Positions 27,319 to 35,838 of a stretch of 64,000 nt of DNA are shown one piece after another. The stretch spans positions 184,342-248,341 of the forward strand of contig NZ_QFFK01000010.1 in NCBI RefSeq assembly GCF_003149455.1. The letters run 5' to 3'. This DNA is from Chitinophaga deserti. Lineage in GTDB: Bacteria; Bacteroidota; Bacteroidia; Chitinophagales; Chitinophagaceae. The stretch's first letter is position 1. Every line of letters starts with the position of its first letter. The position numbers and the translations under genes are program-made. Below the pieces are notes generated by a model. That model did not search any database and was not told where the DNA came from. It saw only the letters and a list, made by a program, of their open reading frames with translations.

Positions 27319-28368
27319 ATGAAATTATCACAATTCAAGTTCGATCTGCCGTTAAACCTGATCGCACAACATCCCTCCAAGACAAGAGACGAGAGCCGCC
27401 TGATGGTCGTTAACCGCGCCACTGGTAAAATCGAGCACAAAGTTTTCAAAGACATTCTGGGTTATTTCAATGATAAGGACGTAATGGTCGTGAACAACAC
27501 GAAAGTGTTTCCCGCGCGCTTGTATGGCCGTAAAGAGAAGACCGGAGCGAAAATTGAAGTGTTCCTGCTCCGTGAGCTGAACAAGCAAAACCGTCTGTGG
27601 GATGTAATCGTGGATCCGGCCCGGAAGATCCGTGTAGGCAACAAACTGTATTTCGGGGACGACGAGAGCCTGGTGGCGGAAGTAATCGACAACACTACTT
27701 CCCGCGGCCGTACCATCCGTTTCCTGTTCGAAGGAAACGACGAAGAGTTCAAGGCCGTACTGGACAGCCTGGGAGAAACCCCGCTGCCGAAGTACATCAA
27801 ACGCAAACCGGAAGAAGAAGACAAGGAACGTTACCAGACCGTGTACGCCAAGTACGAAGGTGCTGTAGCTGCTCCTACTGCGGGGCTTCACTTCAGCCGT
27901 GAGCTGATCAAACGCCTGGAGATCAAGGGCGTGAAGTTCGCCGAAGTTACCCTTCACACCGGCCTGGGAACTTTCCGCCCTATTGAGGTGGAAGACCTGA
28001 GCAAGCATAAAATGGATGCGGAATATTTCCACATCGATGAATATGCCGTGAAGATCGTGAACAAAGCGAAAGAAGAAAACCGCAAGATCTGCGCTATCGG
28101 TACCACTACCGTTCGTGCCGTTGAATCTTCCGTTACCGCACAGAACCATCTGAAAGCGGCAGAAGGCTGGACGAATACCTTCATCCACCCTCCGTATGAT
28201 TTTTCCATTCCGAATGCACTGGTAACCAACTTCCACCTGCCCAAAACCAGCCTCCTTATCATGGTATGCGCCTTCGCCGGCTACGACCTGATCATGGAAG
28301 CTTATCAGCAGGCTATCAAGGAAAAATACCGGTTCTTTAGTTATGGCGATGCCATGCTCATTATTTGA
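27319..28368 (+). CDS. queA: S-adenosylmethionine:tRNA ribosyltransferase-isomerase
   Basis: Makes epoxyqueuosine in tRNA by adding the ribosyl part of SAM to the 7-aminomethyl-7-deazaguanine base. The 349-aa protein has the family start KFDLPLNLIAQHPSKTRDESRL, GRKEKTGAKIEVFLL, APTAGLHFSRELI and LVTNFHLPKTSLLIMV. Normal length; single gene with its own promoter and terminator. Confidence 0.96.
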   Translation: MKLSQFKFDLPLNLIAQHPSKTRDESRLMVVNRATGKIEHKVFKDILGYFNDKDVMVVNNTKVFPARLYGRKEKTGAKIEVFLLRELNKQNRLWDVIVDPARKIRVGNKLYFGDDESLVAEVIDNTTSRGRTIRFLFEGNDEEFKAVLDSLGETPLPKYIKRKPEEEDKERYQTVYAKYEGAVAAPTAGLHFSRELIKRLEIKGVKFAEVTLHTGLGTFRPIEVEDLSKHKMDAEYFHIDEYAVKIVNKAKEENRKICAIGTTTVRAVESSVTAQNHLKAAEGWTNTFIHPPYDFSIPNALVTNFHLPKTSLLIMVCAFAGYDLIMEAYQQAIKEKYRFFSYGDAMLII

Positions 28369-28390
28369 TCCGGATACAGGATTTTTAAAA

Positions 28391-28421
28391 GGCAAACAGT
28401 ACATACTGTTTGCCTTTTTTT
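28391..28421 (+). terminator. Terminator of queA
   Basis: GGCAAACAGT (28391-28400) pairs perfectly with ACTGTTTGCC (28405-28414) over a 4-base loop, followed by seven T. Confidence 0.93.
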
Positions 28422-28446
28422 ATCAAAATAACCTTACTTCGCATAT

Positions 28447-29124
28447 ATGCCAGACAGGAATAAGATAGCAGTTATCGTAGCCGGTGGTTCCGGCCAGCGG
28501 ATGGGAAGCACCATCCCCAAACAATTTATGGAGATAGGCGGCAAACCCGTGCTGCATCATACGATTAACGCATTCCGCACCGCATACCCGGATATCCGGA
28601 TCGTGCTGGTAATTCCCCAGGCTCATCAGGCCTACATCGCACCCTTACTGGTTTCATTTGACGTGCCGCCATCCATTATGATCGTACACGGCGGAGAAAC
28701 ACGTTTCCACTCCGTGAAAAACGGTCTGGAAACGATTACAGAACCGGCAGTAGTGTTTGTACACGATGGCGTGCGGCCATTGCTTTCTCCTGCATTGATC
28801 CGCCGGTGCTGCGAAGGCGCTTTATCAAAGGGAAATGCCATACCGGCAATCGAAGTAAAAGACAGTTTGCGCGAGGTAGATGATGAAGGCAATTTGTCGG
28901 TAGACCGTAGCCGGTTCCGTATAATCCAGACTCCCCAGACGTTCCTGTCTGAACAATTACTTCCTGCATTCGATCAGCCTTATGATCCGTTATTTACGGA
29001 TGAAGCCAGCGTGGCAGAGCGCTATGGTGCAGAGATTAACCTGGTGGAAGGAGAGGAGCGCAACATCAAAATCACCCGACCGTTAGATATGGCGATTGCC
29101 GAAGTGTTGCTTCAACAAGCATAA
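28447..29124 (+). CDS. ispD: 2-C-methyl-D-erythritol 4-phosphate cytidylyltransferase
   Basis: Third step of the MEP isoprenoid pathway: makes CDP-ME from MEP and CTP. The 225-aa protein has the nucleotide-binding start VAGGSGQRMGSTIPKQF, VHDGVRPLLS, and the C-terminal TDEASVAERYG. Its last ~150 bp recur as decayed copies at 29609-29750 and 30246-30303 (see those entries). It converges on the lipoprotein at 29126 with one base between stops. Confidence 0.95.
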   Translation: MPDRNKIAVIVAGGSGQRMGSTIPKQFMEIGGKPVLHHTINAFRTAYPDIRIVLVIPQAHQAYIAPLLVSFDVPPSIMIVHGGETRFHSVKNGLETITEPAVVFVHDGVRPLLSPALIRRCCEGALSKGNAIPAIEVKDSLREVDDEGNLSVDRSRFRIIQTPQTFLSEQLLPAFDQPYDPLFTDEASVAERYGAEINLVEGEERNIKITRPLDMAIAEVLLQQA

Positions 29125-29125
29125 G

Positions 29126-29476
29126 TTACTGCTTGCGAAAACCCATGGTGAGGAATTTCTGCTGCTTGCTATTATTGGGGAAAATGTAAATAACGTTGCC
29201 GGTTTTACAATTGCATTCCGTACAATTCTGGGCTGTGCCCGGAATCTTCTTACGGAGCGGCTGCACAATGGTAAAACCCGTTTTCGATTCTAACCATTTA
29301 TCTAATTCCGCTTCAAAGTTGGCACTGTTGCGATCTACATCTACCGCCCATGGATCCCCGCATTTCGTTTCCGTCCATATAAGTGTATCACCTAATGGTT
29401 CTATCTGCTGATCTTTCTTACACGATATATTGGCCAGGGTTAGACAGGCTATCACTAATAGTAAACCTTTCCTCAT
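29126..29476 (-). CDS. Small Cys-rich lipoprotein, paralog A (116 aa)
   Basis: The signal peptide ends in a lipobox (NISC, Cys at residue 19) followed by KKD. The mature part shares with two downstream paralogs the block ETKCGDPW, an Asn-Phe helix-like segment ending in WLESKTG, a CTECNC motif, GNVIYI, and a C-terminal GFRKQ. All three paralogs are exactly 116 aa. I recognise no known family; a small secreted disulfide- or metal-binding fold is possible. It converges on ispD. Confidence 0.75.
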   Translation of the reverse strand: MRKGLLLVIACLTLANISCKKDQQIEPLGDTLIWTETKCGDPWAVDVDRNSANFEAELDKWLESKTGFTIVQPLRKKIPGTAQNCTECNCKTGNVIYIFPNNSKQQKFLTMGFRKQ

Positions 29477-29516
29477 GAAATCTATTTATATAAAAACAGT
29501 CTGAAGGTACTAAAAG

Positions 29517-29608
29517 TTATTGCCTCACGAACCCAGGGGCGATAAATTGCTGCTCATAACGTTGAGGAGACAATGAAGTTATCACCATATAACTGTTATG
29601 ACAGGCAA
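29517..29608 (-). pseudogene. Truncated C-terminal remnant of the small lipoprotein family
   Basis: On the minus strand this stretch can be read as a C-terminal fragment ending EQQFIAPGFVRQ and a stop, aligning with EQKFIDLGFRKAE and EQKYIDLGFQKVE of the intact paralogs. Nothing of the signal peptide or the ETxCxDPW block is left. It abuts the ispD remnant. Confidence 0.6.
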
Positions 29609-29750
29609 CCTTATGATCCGTTATTCACGGATGAAGCCAGTGTGGCAGAGCGCTATAGTACAGAGGTAAATCTGGTAGAAGGAGAGGAGCGTAATAAGCT
29701 CATAATCCCCTCGATATTATCATTACGGGAGTTTTCCTGAAATCAGAATA
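29609..29750 (+). pseudogene. Decayed copy of the ispD 3' end (first remnant)
   Basis: From CCTTATGATCCGTTATT onward it follows 28978-29070 of ispD closely, with the same reading of TDEASVAERY, then loses frame after GAGGAGCGTAATAA. The final bases GTTTTCCTGAAATCAGAAT match the second remnant rather than the intact ispD end. No start region or catalytic part is present. Confidence 0.85.
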
Positions 29751-29751
29751 A

Positions 29752-30102
29752 TTACTCTGCCTTACGGAATCCCAGGTCGATGAACTTTTGTTCGGTGCCT
29801 TTTACCGGCCAGATAAAAAGGACGTTACCTGAAGTGCAGGAACAGGCTGCACAGTAAATTGCTTTCCCTACCTGGTATTCCCGTTTAGGCTCCGATATGG
29901 GCACGCCGGTTTTAGTAATTAGCCAGTTCTTTAGTTCTTTGGTGAAGGTGCTGCTGTTTCGCTCGATATCCCTGAACCAGGGATCGGAGCATTGGGTTTC
30001 ATCGTAGTAATAGGTGTTAGACTTGTCAGGAGATTTGTCTTTTTTACAGGATGCTACAGTGATAAGCATGGTAGCCGCTAATAGGAATAGTCCATTTTTC
30101 AT
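29752..30102 (-). CDS. Small Cys-rich lipoprotein, paralog B (116 aa)
   Basis: Signal peptide MKNGLFLLAATMLITVASC (Cys 19) followed by KKDKS. The shared blocks are ETQCSDPW, WLITKTGVPISEPKRE, CAACSC, GNVLFI and EQKFIDLGFRK. It is closer to paralog C than to A, and the upstream ~60 bp (30103-30160) are nearly the same as those of C. The frame is open further upstream (to 30141) but the signal peptide sets the start at 30102. Confidence 0.75.
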   Translation of the reverse strand: MKNGLFLLAATMLITVASCKKDKSPDKSNTYYYDETQCSDPWFRDIERNSSTFTKELKNWLITKTGVPISEPKREYQVGKAIYCAACSCTSGNVLFIWPVKGTEQKFIDLGFRKAE

Positions 30103-30161
30103 GGTACGTGGTTTTTTTCTGAAACGAGTGGAAATACACAAAGGTTACAGCATGTAGCAAA

Positions 30162-30256
30162 TGGCAATATCAGGTGTATCGCTCATCACGGCTACGCCGC
30201 TTGCGGAAATACGGCTGATGCCGGATTGTACAATGCTGATCACAATATCAATATCA
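30162..30256. pseudogene. Copied internal fragment of the neighbouring oxidoreductase gene
   Basis: These ~95 bp match 31156-31250, inside the Gfo/Idh/MocA gene, with about ten substitutions (roughly 90% identity by hand alignment) and in the same orientation. No open frame or start belongs to it. It lies between lipoproteins B and C and runs into an ispD tail fragment. Confidence 0.85.
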
Positions 30257-30303
30257 CACGCCCGCCGGATATTGCCATTGCGGAAGTTTTCCTGAAATCA
30301 GAA
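30246..30303 (+). pseudogene. Decayed copy of the ispD 3' end (second remnant)
   Basis: It reads NITRPPDIAIAEVFLKSE plus stop, against KITRPLDMAIAEVLLQQA at the end of intact ispD. The frame and stop position are conserved although the rest of the gene is missing. It follows the oxidoreductase fragment and ends 3 bp before the stop of lipoprotein C. Confidence 0.8.
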
Positions 30304-30306
30304 TGA

Positions 30307-30657
30307 CTATTCAACCTTTTGGAATCCCAGGTCGATGTACTTTTGTTCGGTTCCTTTTGTCACCCGGATTATAGTGACGTTGCCTGATAAGCACGAACAG
30401 GCCAGGCAATAATTTCCTTTTTCTTTATTAAATTCCCGTTTGGGTTCCCCGATTGGTACACCGGTTTTGGCGATCAGCCATGCCTGTAGCTTTTGGGTGA
30501 AGTTGGTGCTGTTACCTGGTACATCTCTCACCCATGGATCGGAGCAATGGGTTTCGTTAAATATGAGGGCTTCAGTTTTACCGGTTTTCTTGTCTTTCTT
30601 ACAGGATGCTGCGGTGATAAGCATAATGGCCGCAATGAGGAGTAGTCCATTTTTCAT
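30307..30657 (-). CDS. Small Cys-rich lipoprotein, paralog C (116 aa)
   Basis: Signal peptide MKNGLLLIAAIMLITAASC (Cys 19) followed by KKDKK. Shared blocks: ETHCSDPW, WLIAKTGVPIGEPKRE, CLACSC, GNVTII, EQKYIDLGFQK. The start at 30657 is set by alignment with the paralogs; the frame is open to 30747. It is the copy nearest the oxidoreductase gene and has the same near-identical leader as B. Confidence 0.75.
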   Translation of the reverse strand: MKNGLLLIAAIMLITAASCKKDKKTGKTEALIFNETHCSDPWVRDVPGNSTNFTQKLQAWLIAKTGVPIGEPKREFNKEKGNYCLACSCLSGNVTIIRVTKGTEQKYIDLGFQKVE

Positions 30658-30766
30658 GGTACGTGGTTTTTTCTGAAACGTGTGGAAATACACAAAAGTT
30701 ACAGCATGCAGCAACCCCGTTGCTGAATGTTGGGGACCACGTTTCATTCATCTTTACCGGAAATGC

Positions 30767-31738
30767 TTATTCCGACTGGCCTTTCCCGATTTTCTGCAGA
30801 ATCTGATGAGCAGCTTCCAGTGCCTGGAACCCGTCGCGCACATTTACGGCTACCGGTTTGTTTTCGAGGATGCTGTCGCGGAAAAGCTCCAGTTCCGTAC
30901 GGATAGCGTTAGACTGTTTGATCTCCGGATTATCGATGGCGATCGTCTTTTTACCATTATTGGTAGCGATATCGAGGGTGAATTTCCCTTCGTCTTCCGG
31001 TGTTTTCAGTTTGATGATCTCGGTTTTCTTATCTAGGAAGTCGATACCGATGTAAGCATCTTTCTGGAAGAGGCGCATTTTACGCATTTTCTTCAATGAA
31101 ATACGGCTGGAGGTGAGGTTGGCAACACATCCGTTGTGGAATTCGATACGGACGTTGGCAATATCAGGTGTATCGCTCATCACCGCTACACCACTGGCGG
31201 AAATGCGGCTGATGCTGGATTGTACGATGCTGAGCACGATATCGATATCATGGATCATGAGGTCGAGGATCACGCTTACATCTGTACCACGGGGATTGAA
31301 TTCTGCCAGGCGGTGTACTTCAATGAACATGGGCTTGAGGTCGTACCCTTTCAGTGCAAGGAAAGCAGGATTAAAGCGCTCAACGTGGCCTACCTGGAAT
31401 TTGATATTCGCTTCTTCCACGAGCTTTACCAGCAGCCGGGCTTCTTCCATGGTATTGGTCATGGGCTTTTCCACGAATACGTGCTTGCCCATGCGGATCG
31501 CAGTTTCGCATAACTGGAAGTGCTGGGTGGTAGGAGCCACAATATCGATTGCGTCGGAAGCTTTGATAAGCTCCTCGGCAGATGAGAACCGGGTGAGATT
31601 ATACTGGTCGCGGATACTGTCCGCGTTGGCATCGCTGGGATCAAAATATCCCGTCACTTCCACATCTTTCATGGTTGACAGCTGGGAAAGATGTATTTTG
31701 CCCAGGTGTCCTACTCCAAACAAGCCAATTTTTAGCAT
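30767..31738 (-). CDS. Gfo/Idh/MocA-family oxidoreductase
   Basis: A 323-aa NAD(P)-dependent sugar or cyclitol dehydrogenase. The N-terminal Rossmann motif is IGLFGVGHLGKIHLSQL, the EKPMTNT segment holds the conserved Glu-Lys-Pro, and DLMIHDIDIVLSIV carries the His-Asp pair. Substrate unknown. A -7 box (TACATTTG on the minus strand, 31773-31766) lies 28 bp upstream. Part of this gene (31156-31250) is copied at 30162-30256. Confidence 0.85.
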   Translation of the reverse strand: MLKIGLFGVGHLGKIHLSQLSTMKDVEVTGYFDPSDANADSIRDQYNLTRFSSAEELIKASDAIDIVAPTTQHFQLCETAIRMGKHVFVEKPMTNTMEEARLLVKLVEEANIKFQVGHVERFNPAFLALKGYDLKPMFIEVHRLAEFNPRGTDVSVILDLMIHDIDIVLSIVQSSISRISASGVAVMSDTPDIANVRIEFHNGCVANLTSSRISLKKMRKMRLFQKDAYIGIDFLDKKTEIIKLKTPEDEGKFTLDIATNNGKKTIAIDNPEIKQSNAIRTELELFRDSILENKPVAVNVRDGFQALEAAHQILQKIGKGQSE

Positions 31739-31827
31739 GCGCTGTTATTTTTAAGAAAATTCCTGCAAATGTAACAAAACGACATGTTATTACTTTATAT
31801 ATATTTATACGACACCCCTAACCATTC

Positions 31828-33855
31828 ATGCGCTTTTTACTGCTAATCATATGCTTACCACTATTGCCGGCACTTCACGCCTCCGGACAGGCATGCCAGC
31901 AACTGGGACAGACGCCTCAGAGCGCATTCCCTATCTGTGGCACCCGTAATCTGGCACAGGCTTCCGTTCCCCTTTGCGCCGGGCGTACCCTCGCACTGAA
32001 CTTCTGCGGACAGGTGGATCCCAATACGGATTATACTGACAGGAACCCTTTTTACTACAAATTCACCTGCTATCAGGCAGGTACACTCGGGTTTTCCATA
32101 TTACCGAACAATCTGAACGATGATTACGACTGGCATGTGTTTGACGTAACCGGCCGGAACGTGAACGATATTTTCACCGACCGGAGCATGCAGGTTTGCG
32201 GCAACTGGAGTTCGCTTTCCGGGCTTACAGGGGCTGGCCCGGCAGGGCAGGGGCTTATTAATTGTGCCGGACCCACTTATCCCAACTTCAGCAGTATGCC
32301 CACCTTACAGGTAGGGCACGAATACCTGCTGCTGGTAAGCCATTTTACCAATACCCAAAGCGGATATACTTTATCGTTCGGTGGCGGCACTGCCGTAATC
32401 ACCGATCCCAATACCGGTGATTTTGTATCGGCCCGCTACCGTTGCCTCAATAACCGGATCGCCATTAAACTGTCCAAAAAGTTCCGGTGCAATACCATTG
32501 CAGCTAATGGGAGCGATTTTGAACTGGCCGGTCTTCCCGCCCGTGTAATAGCAGCGGAAGGCGTTAATTGCACAGGGGGCTTTGATATGGATTCGGTTGT
32601 GCTTCAGCTGGACCGGCCCCTGGGGCCCGGTAACTATACCCTCCGGGTAAAAACCGGCAGCGATGGTAACACATTGCTCGATGCCTGCGATAACCCCATC
32701 ACCGCCGGCAAGAATATCACGATGACGATAGCCGTTCCTCAACCGGTACCCTTCGACCTCATCCGGCCGGTAGGTTGCCGCCCTAACCGTCTCATGGTAG
32801 TGCTGCGGGATCCTGTACGTTGTGCTTCCGTAGCTCTTAACGGTTCTGACTTTACCATTACCGGAACAGGGCAACCCGTGATGGTTACCGCCGCAAATGT
32901 GTTCTGTAACGGACAACTGACCGATAGTATTGAGATAGTACTCAACCGAACCATCACGGAAGAAGGTAACTGGCGGTTAAACCTGGTACGGGGCACCGAT
33001 AACAATACCCTGATGAGTGAGTGTAATGTGGAATCGCTACTGGGGCAGTTCGTGCCATTCGGTACCAGCGATGTGGTGGATGCCCGGTTTGCTTTCCGCG
33101 CAGCGCTGAATTGTGCTTCCGATACCATACACCTGGATCATAACGGAGCCAACGGTGTAAACCGGTGGAGCTGGAAGTTTGAAGATGGCAGTGAAGAAAC
33201 CACCCAATCGGTCGACAAAGTGTATTGGAAAGGGAACTATGGGATGAAGGAAGTGGAGCTGACCGTCTGGAACAGGCAGTGTACAGATGTGCATTCAGAA
33301 AAAATTGACCTTCCAAATGAACTGGTGGCTGCTTTTACGCCTGGGGCGTTTGTGCTTTGTCCGCTGGATATGATCACATTTACCAATCAGAGCACCGGTA
33401 ACATCGTGTCGCAGCGCTGGAACCTGGGCCATGGGCCAGGCAGCATTCTCCCTGTACCGAATCCGTACCGCTACCCGATGGTAACGCGGGAGGCTCAGTA
33501 TACGGTGCGGCTGATTGTTGTGGACAATCTGCAATGTGAAGATACAGCCGTACATGTTTTGAAAACAGTACCCAGTTGTCATGTAGCGGTGCCTACCGGA
33601 TTCACGCCCAATAACGATGGAGTGAATGATTATCTGTATCCGTTGAATGGATATAAAACTGCTGATTTGCTATTCCGTGTATTTGGCCGTAATGGCCAGC
33701 TGGTGTTTGAGACCCGTAACTGGCAGCAGAAATGGGATGGCCGGATCAATGGATCGCCGGCATCCGTAGGCACATATGCGTGGGTGCTGGAGTATACAGA
33801 TACGGAGTTCAACAAAAGAGTATTCCAGAAAGGGGTGACTACTTTGTTGAGGTGA
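31828..33855 (+). CDS. Secreted T9SS cargo protein with type B sorting domain
   Basis: A 675-aa exported protein: signal peptide MRFLLLIICLPLLPALHASG, then several beta-rich repeats (similar ~100-residue blocks around 205-300 and 310-400, with paired Cys), a PKD-like domain (about 420-560), and a C-terminal gliding-motility/CHU_C type sorting domain (PTGFTPNNDGVNDYLYP ... YAWVLEYTD). Cargo of this type crosses the outer membrane through the type IX system and is anchored or released. No enzyme domain is seen; adhesion is a reasonable guess. Confidence 0.85.
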   Translation: MRFLLLIICLPLLPALHASGQACQQLGQTPQSAFPICGTRNLAQASVPLCAGRTLALNFCGQVDPNTDYTDRNPFYYKFTCYQAGTLGFSILPNNLNDDYDWHVFDVTGRNVNDIFTDRSMQVCGNWSSLSGLTGAGPAGQGLINCAGPTYPNFSSMPTLQVGHEYLLLVSHFTNTQSGYTLSFGGGTAVITDPNTGDFVSARYRCLNNRIAIKLSKKFRCNTIAANGSDFELAGLPARVIAAEGVNCTGGFDMDSVVLQLDRPLGPGNYTLRVKTGSDGNTLLDACDNPITAGKNITMTIAVPQPVPFDLIRPVGCRPNRLMVVLRDPVRCASVALNGSDFTITGTGQPVMVTAANVFCNGQLTDSIEIVLNRTITEEGNWRLNLVRGTDNNTLMSECNVESLLGQFVPFGTSDVVDARFAFRAALNCASDTIHLDHNGANGVNRWSWKFEDGSEETTQSVDKVYWKGNYGMKEVELTVWNRQCTDVHSEKIDLPNELVAAFTPGAFVLCPLDMITFTNQSTGNIVSQRWNLGHGPGSILPVPNPYRYPMVTREAQYTVRLIVVDNLQCEDTAVHVLKTVPSCHVAVPTGFTPNNDGVNDYLYPLNGYKTADLLFRVFGRNGQLVFETRNWQQKWDGRINGSPASVGTYAWVLEYTDTEFNKRVFQKGVTTLLR

Positions 33856-33946
33856 TGCGGAGCACAGCAGGGCTATGCTCCACATCCCAAATTATCTTCA
33901 TCCGGCGGGATTCCCACGGTATTCTATGGTAATTTCATTTTTTCAA

Positions 33947-34711
33947 CTACTCTCCCAGATCTCTCAACACGCCATCTTCCCGGAGGCTGTGATAGCCGTT
34001 TTCAGAAACGATCAGGTGGTCGAGGACTTCAATGTCGAGGAGGCGCCCGCCTTCCTGGAGTTTACGGGTGATGTTGATATCGGCCTTACTGGGCTGCAGG
34101 GTACCGGAGGGGTGATTGTGGCTCAGCAAAATGCGGGTGGCTTTATGCTGCAGGGCAATCTGGAACACGACCCTGGGATCCACGGTGGTGGATGTGATGC
34201 CGCCTGTGCTGATACAGGACTGATATACTACTTTGTTGGCATGGTTCAGGAAAAGCACGTAGAAGCTTTCACGGGGCTGCCCGGCCAGTAAGGGGCGAAG
34301 ATAATCTGCAGCATCTTCGATGGATGAAACCACCGGCTTTTCCAGGAGGGGGCACATTTGCCGCCGCCGGCACAATTCCAGTGCCGCGAGGATGGTAGCC
34401 GCCTTTTTGGCCCCGATGCCCCGGAAGTTACGGAGTTCCCGCATATCCAGCCGCTCCAGTTCGCGCAGATCATTCCCGCAACTGCCGAGAATATCCCGGG
34501 CCAGATCCAGGGCCGACTTTTCCGGAGTGCCGGAATTAATGATAATGGCTAATAATTCAGTGATACTGACAGCCGCCGGGCCTGCCCGCAACATCTTTTC
34601 GCGTGGCCGGTCATCTTCCGGCCATTCCTTAATACGGCGGCGCTTTACCACCTTCAATCGCCGCTGCGGCGCAGGCTCGCAGTAGGAGGGGTTAACATAA
34701 ATGGCTTGCAT
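33947..34711 (-). CDS. radC: RadC-family JAB-domain protein
   Basis: 254 aa, with a helix-hairpin-helix (FRGIGAKKAATILAALEL) in the middle and the JAB/MPN+ metal motif HNHPSGTLQPSKAD (His-x-His-x10-Asp) near residue 215. Named for DNA repair, though the family's real activity is not settled. The N-terminus has an unusual basic extension (residues 1-28) before the normal start IKEWPEDDRPREKML. Confidence 0.9.
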   Translation of the reverse strand: MQAIYVNPSYCEPAPQRRLKVVKRRRIKEWPEDDRPREKMLRAGPAAVSITELLAIIINSGTPEKSALDLARDILGSCGNDLRELERLDMRELRNFRGIGAKKAATILAALELCRRRQMCPLLEKPVVSSIEDAADYLRPLLAGQPRESFYVLFLNHANKVVYQSCISTGGITSTTVDPRVVFQIALQHKATRILLSHNHPSGTLQPSKADINITRKLQEGGRLLDIEVLDHLIVSENGYHSLREDGVLRDLGE

Positions 34712-34825
34712 ACTTCTTACAAATTCATTTCAAATTACTCCTAAATTTCCGGTTTTGCTAAAATATTTAGTAAACATTTCAGCTTCCCTGCCAGATTTTT
34801 TTCCACATATCCGCAATTAAAATCT

Positions 34826-34833
34826 TAGTTTTG
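34826..34833 (+). promoter_or_regulatory. -7 element (TAGTTTTG) of prs
   Basis: Fits TAnnTTTG and lies 18 bp before the ATG at 34852. No clear -33 TTTG was found. Confidence 0.45.
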
Positions 34834-34851
34834 CAACCTCTTTTCTTTGTC

Positions 34852-35802
34852 ATGAATCCATCGGTTAAAATCTTTACGGGTAACAGTAACCCCGCTCTGG
34901 CAGAGCTAATCGCCGCCAGATATGGAAACGGTCTGGGTAAAGTAAATATCCAGAAGTTCAGCGACGGCGAATTCCAGCCAGTTTTCCTGGAAAGTATCCG
35001 CGGTGATTACGTTTTCCTCGTTCAGGGTACCAATGCCCCGTCCGACAATCTCATGGAGCTGCTGCTCATGATAGATGCCGCCAAGCGCGCTTCTGCCGGT
35101 TATATTACTGCCGTTATCCCGTATTTCGGGTTTGCCCGGCAGGACCGGAAAGATAAGCCGCGTGTGGCCATCGGTTCCAAGCTGATCGCCAATCTGTTAA
35201 CAGCCGCTGGGGCTAACAGGGTGATTACTATGGATTTACATGCTCCACAGATCCAGGGTTTCTTCGATATCCCGGTTGACCATCTCGACAGCTCGGCGAT
35301 TTTTATACCTTATATAGAGAATCTCAAGCTGAAAAACCTTACCTTTGCGTCCCCTGACGTGGGTTCTACCACCCGTGTACGTGAAGTGGCAAGTTATTTC
35401 AATGCTGAAATGGTTATCTGTGATAAGCATCGCAAACGTGCCAACGAGATCGCTTCCATGGTGGTAATCGGGGATGTAACTGATAAGGACATCGTACTTA
35501 TCGATGACATCTGCGACACGGCAGGAACGCTTACAAAATCGGCTGCCCTCCTGAAGGAAAAAGGCGCCCGTTCTGTAAGAGCTTTTTGTACCCACCCCGT
35601 TTTCAGCGGCAAGGCGTACGAAAACATCGAAAACTCCATCCTCGAAGAACTGGTGGTATGCGATACCATCCCGCTCAAACAGGAAAGCGCTAAGATAAAA
35701 GTGATCAGCGTGGCCGAACTTTTCGCAGTTGCCATCCGCAACATGTACGAAAACAAATCCATCACCAGCCTGTTCATTCACAGCCAGCGCCGGATGCCAT
35801 AA
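34852..35802 (+). CDS. prs: Ribose-phosphate pyrophosphokinase
   Basis: Makes PRPP from ribose 5-phosphate and ATP for nucleotide and His/Trp synthesis. The 316-aa protein has KFSDGEFQPVF, the flexible-loop region DRKDKPRVAIGSKL, and the PRPP-binding IDDICDTAGTLTKSA. The ATG at 34852 is preferred over a TTG at 34831 inside the promoter element. rplY follows after 36 bp. Confidence 0.95.
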   Translation: MNPSVKIFTGNSNPALAELIAARYGNGLGKVNIQKFSDGEFQPVFLESIRGDYVFLVQGTNAPSDNLMELLLMIDAAKRASAGYITAVIPYFGFARQDRKDKPRVAIGSKLIANLLTAAGANRVITMDLHAPQIQGFFDIPVDHLDSSAIFIPYIENLKLKNLTFASPDVGSTTRVREVASYFNAEMVICDKHRKRANEIASMVVIGDVTDKDIVLIDDICDTAGTLTKSAALLKEKGARSVRAFCTHPVFSGKAYENIENSILEELVVCDTIPLKQESAKIKVISVAELFAVAIRNMYENKSITSLFIHSQRRMP

Positions 35803-35838
35803 CCAAGTGTATTTTTTTACATCATAAATGTTTAAACA

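Noticed and set aside
27352..28404. A 350-codon minus-strand frame antisense to queA
   Set aside because: Shadow frame; it crosses the queA terminator stem and has no recognisable domain.
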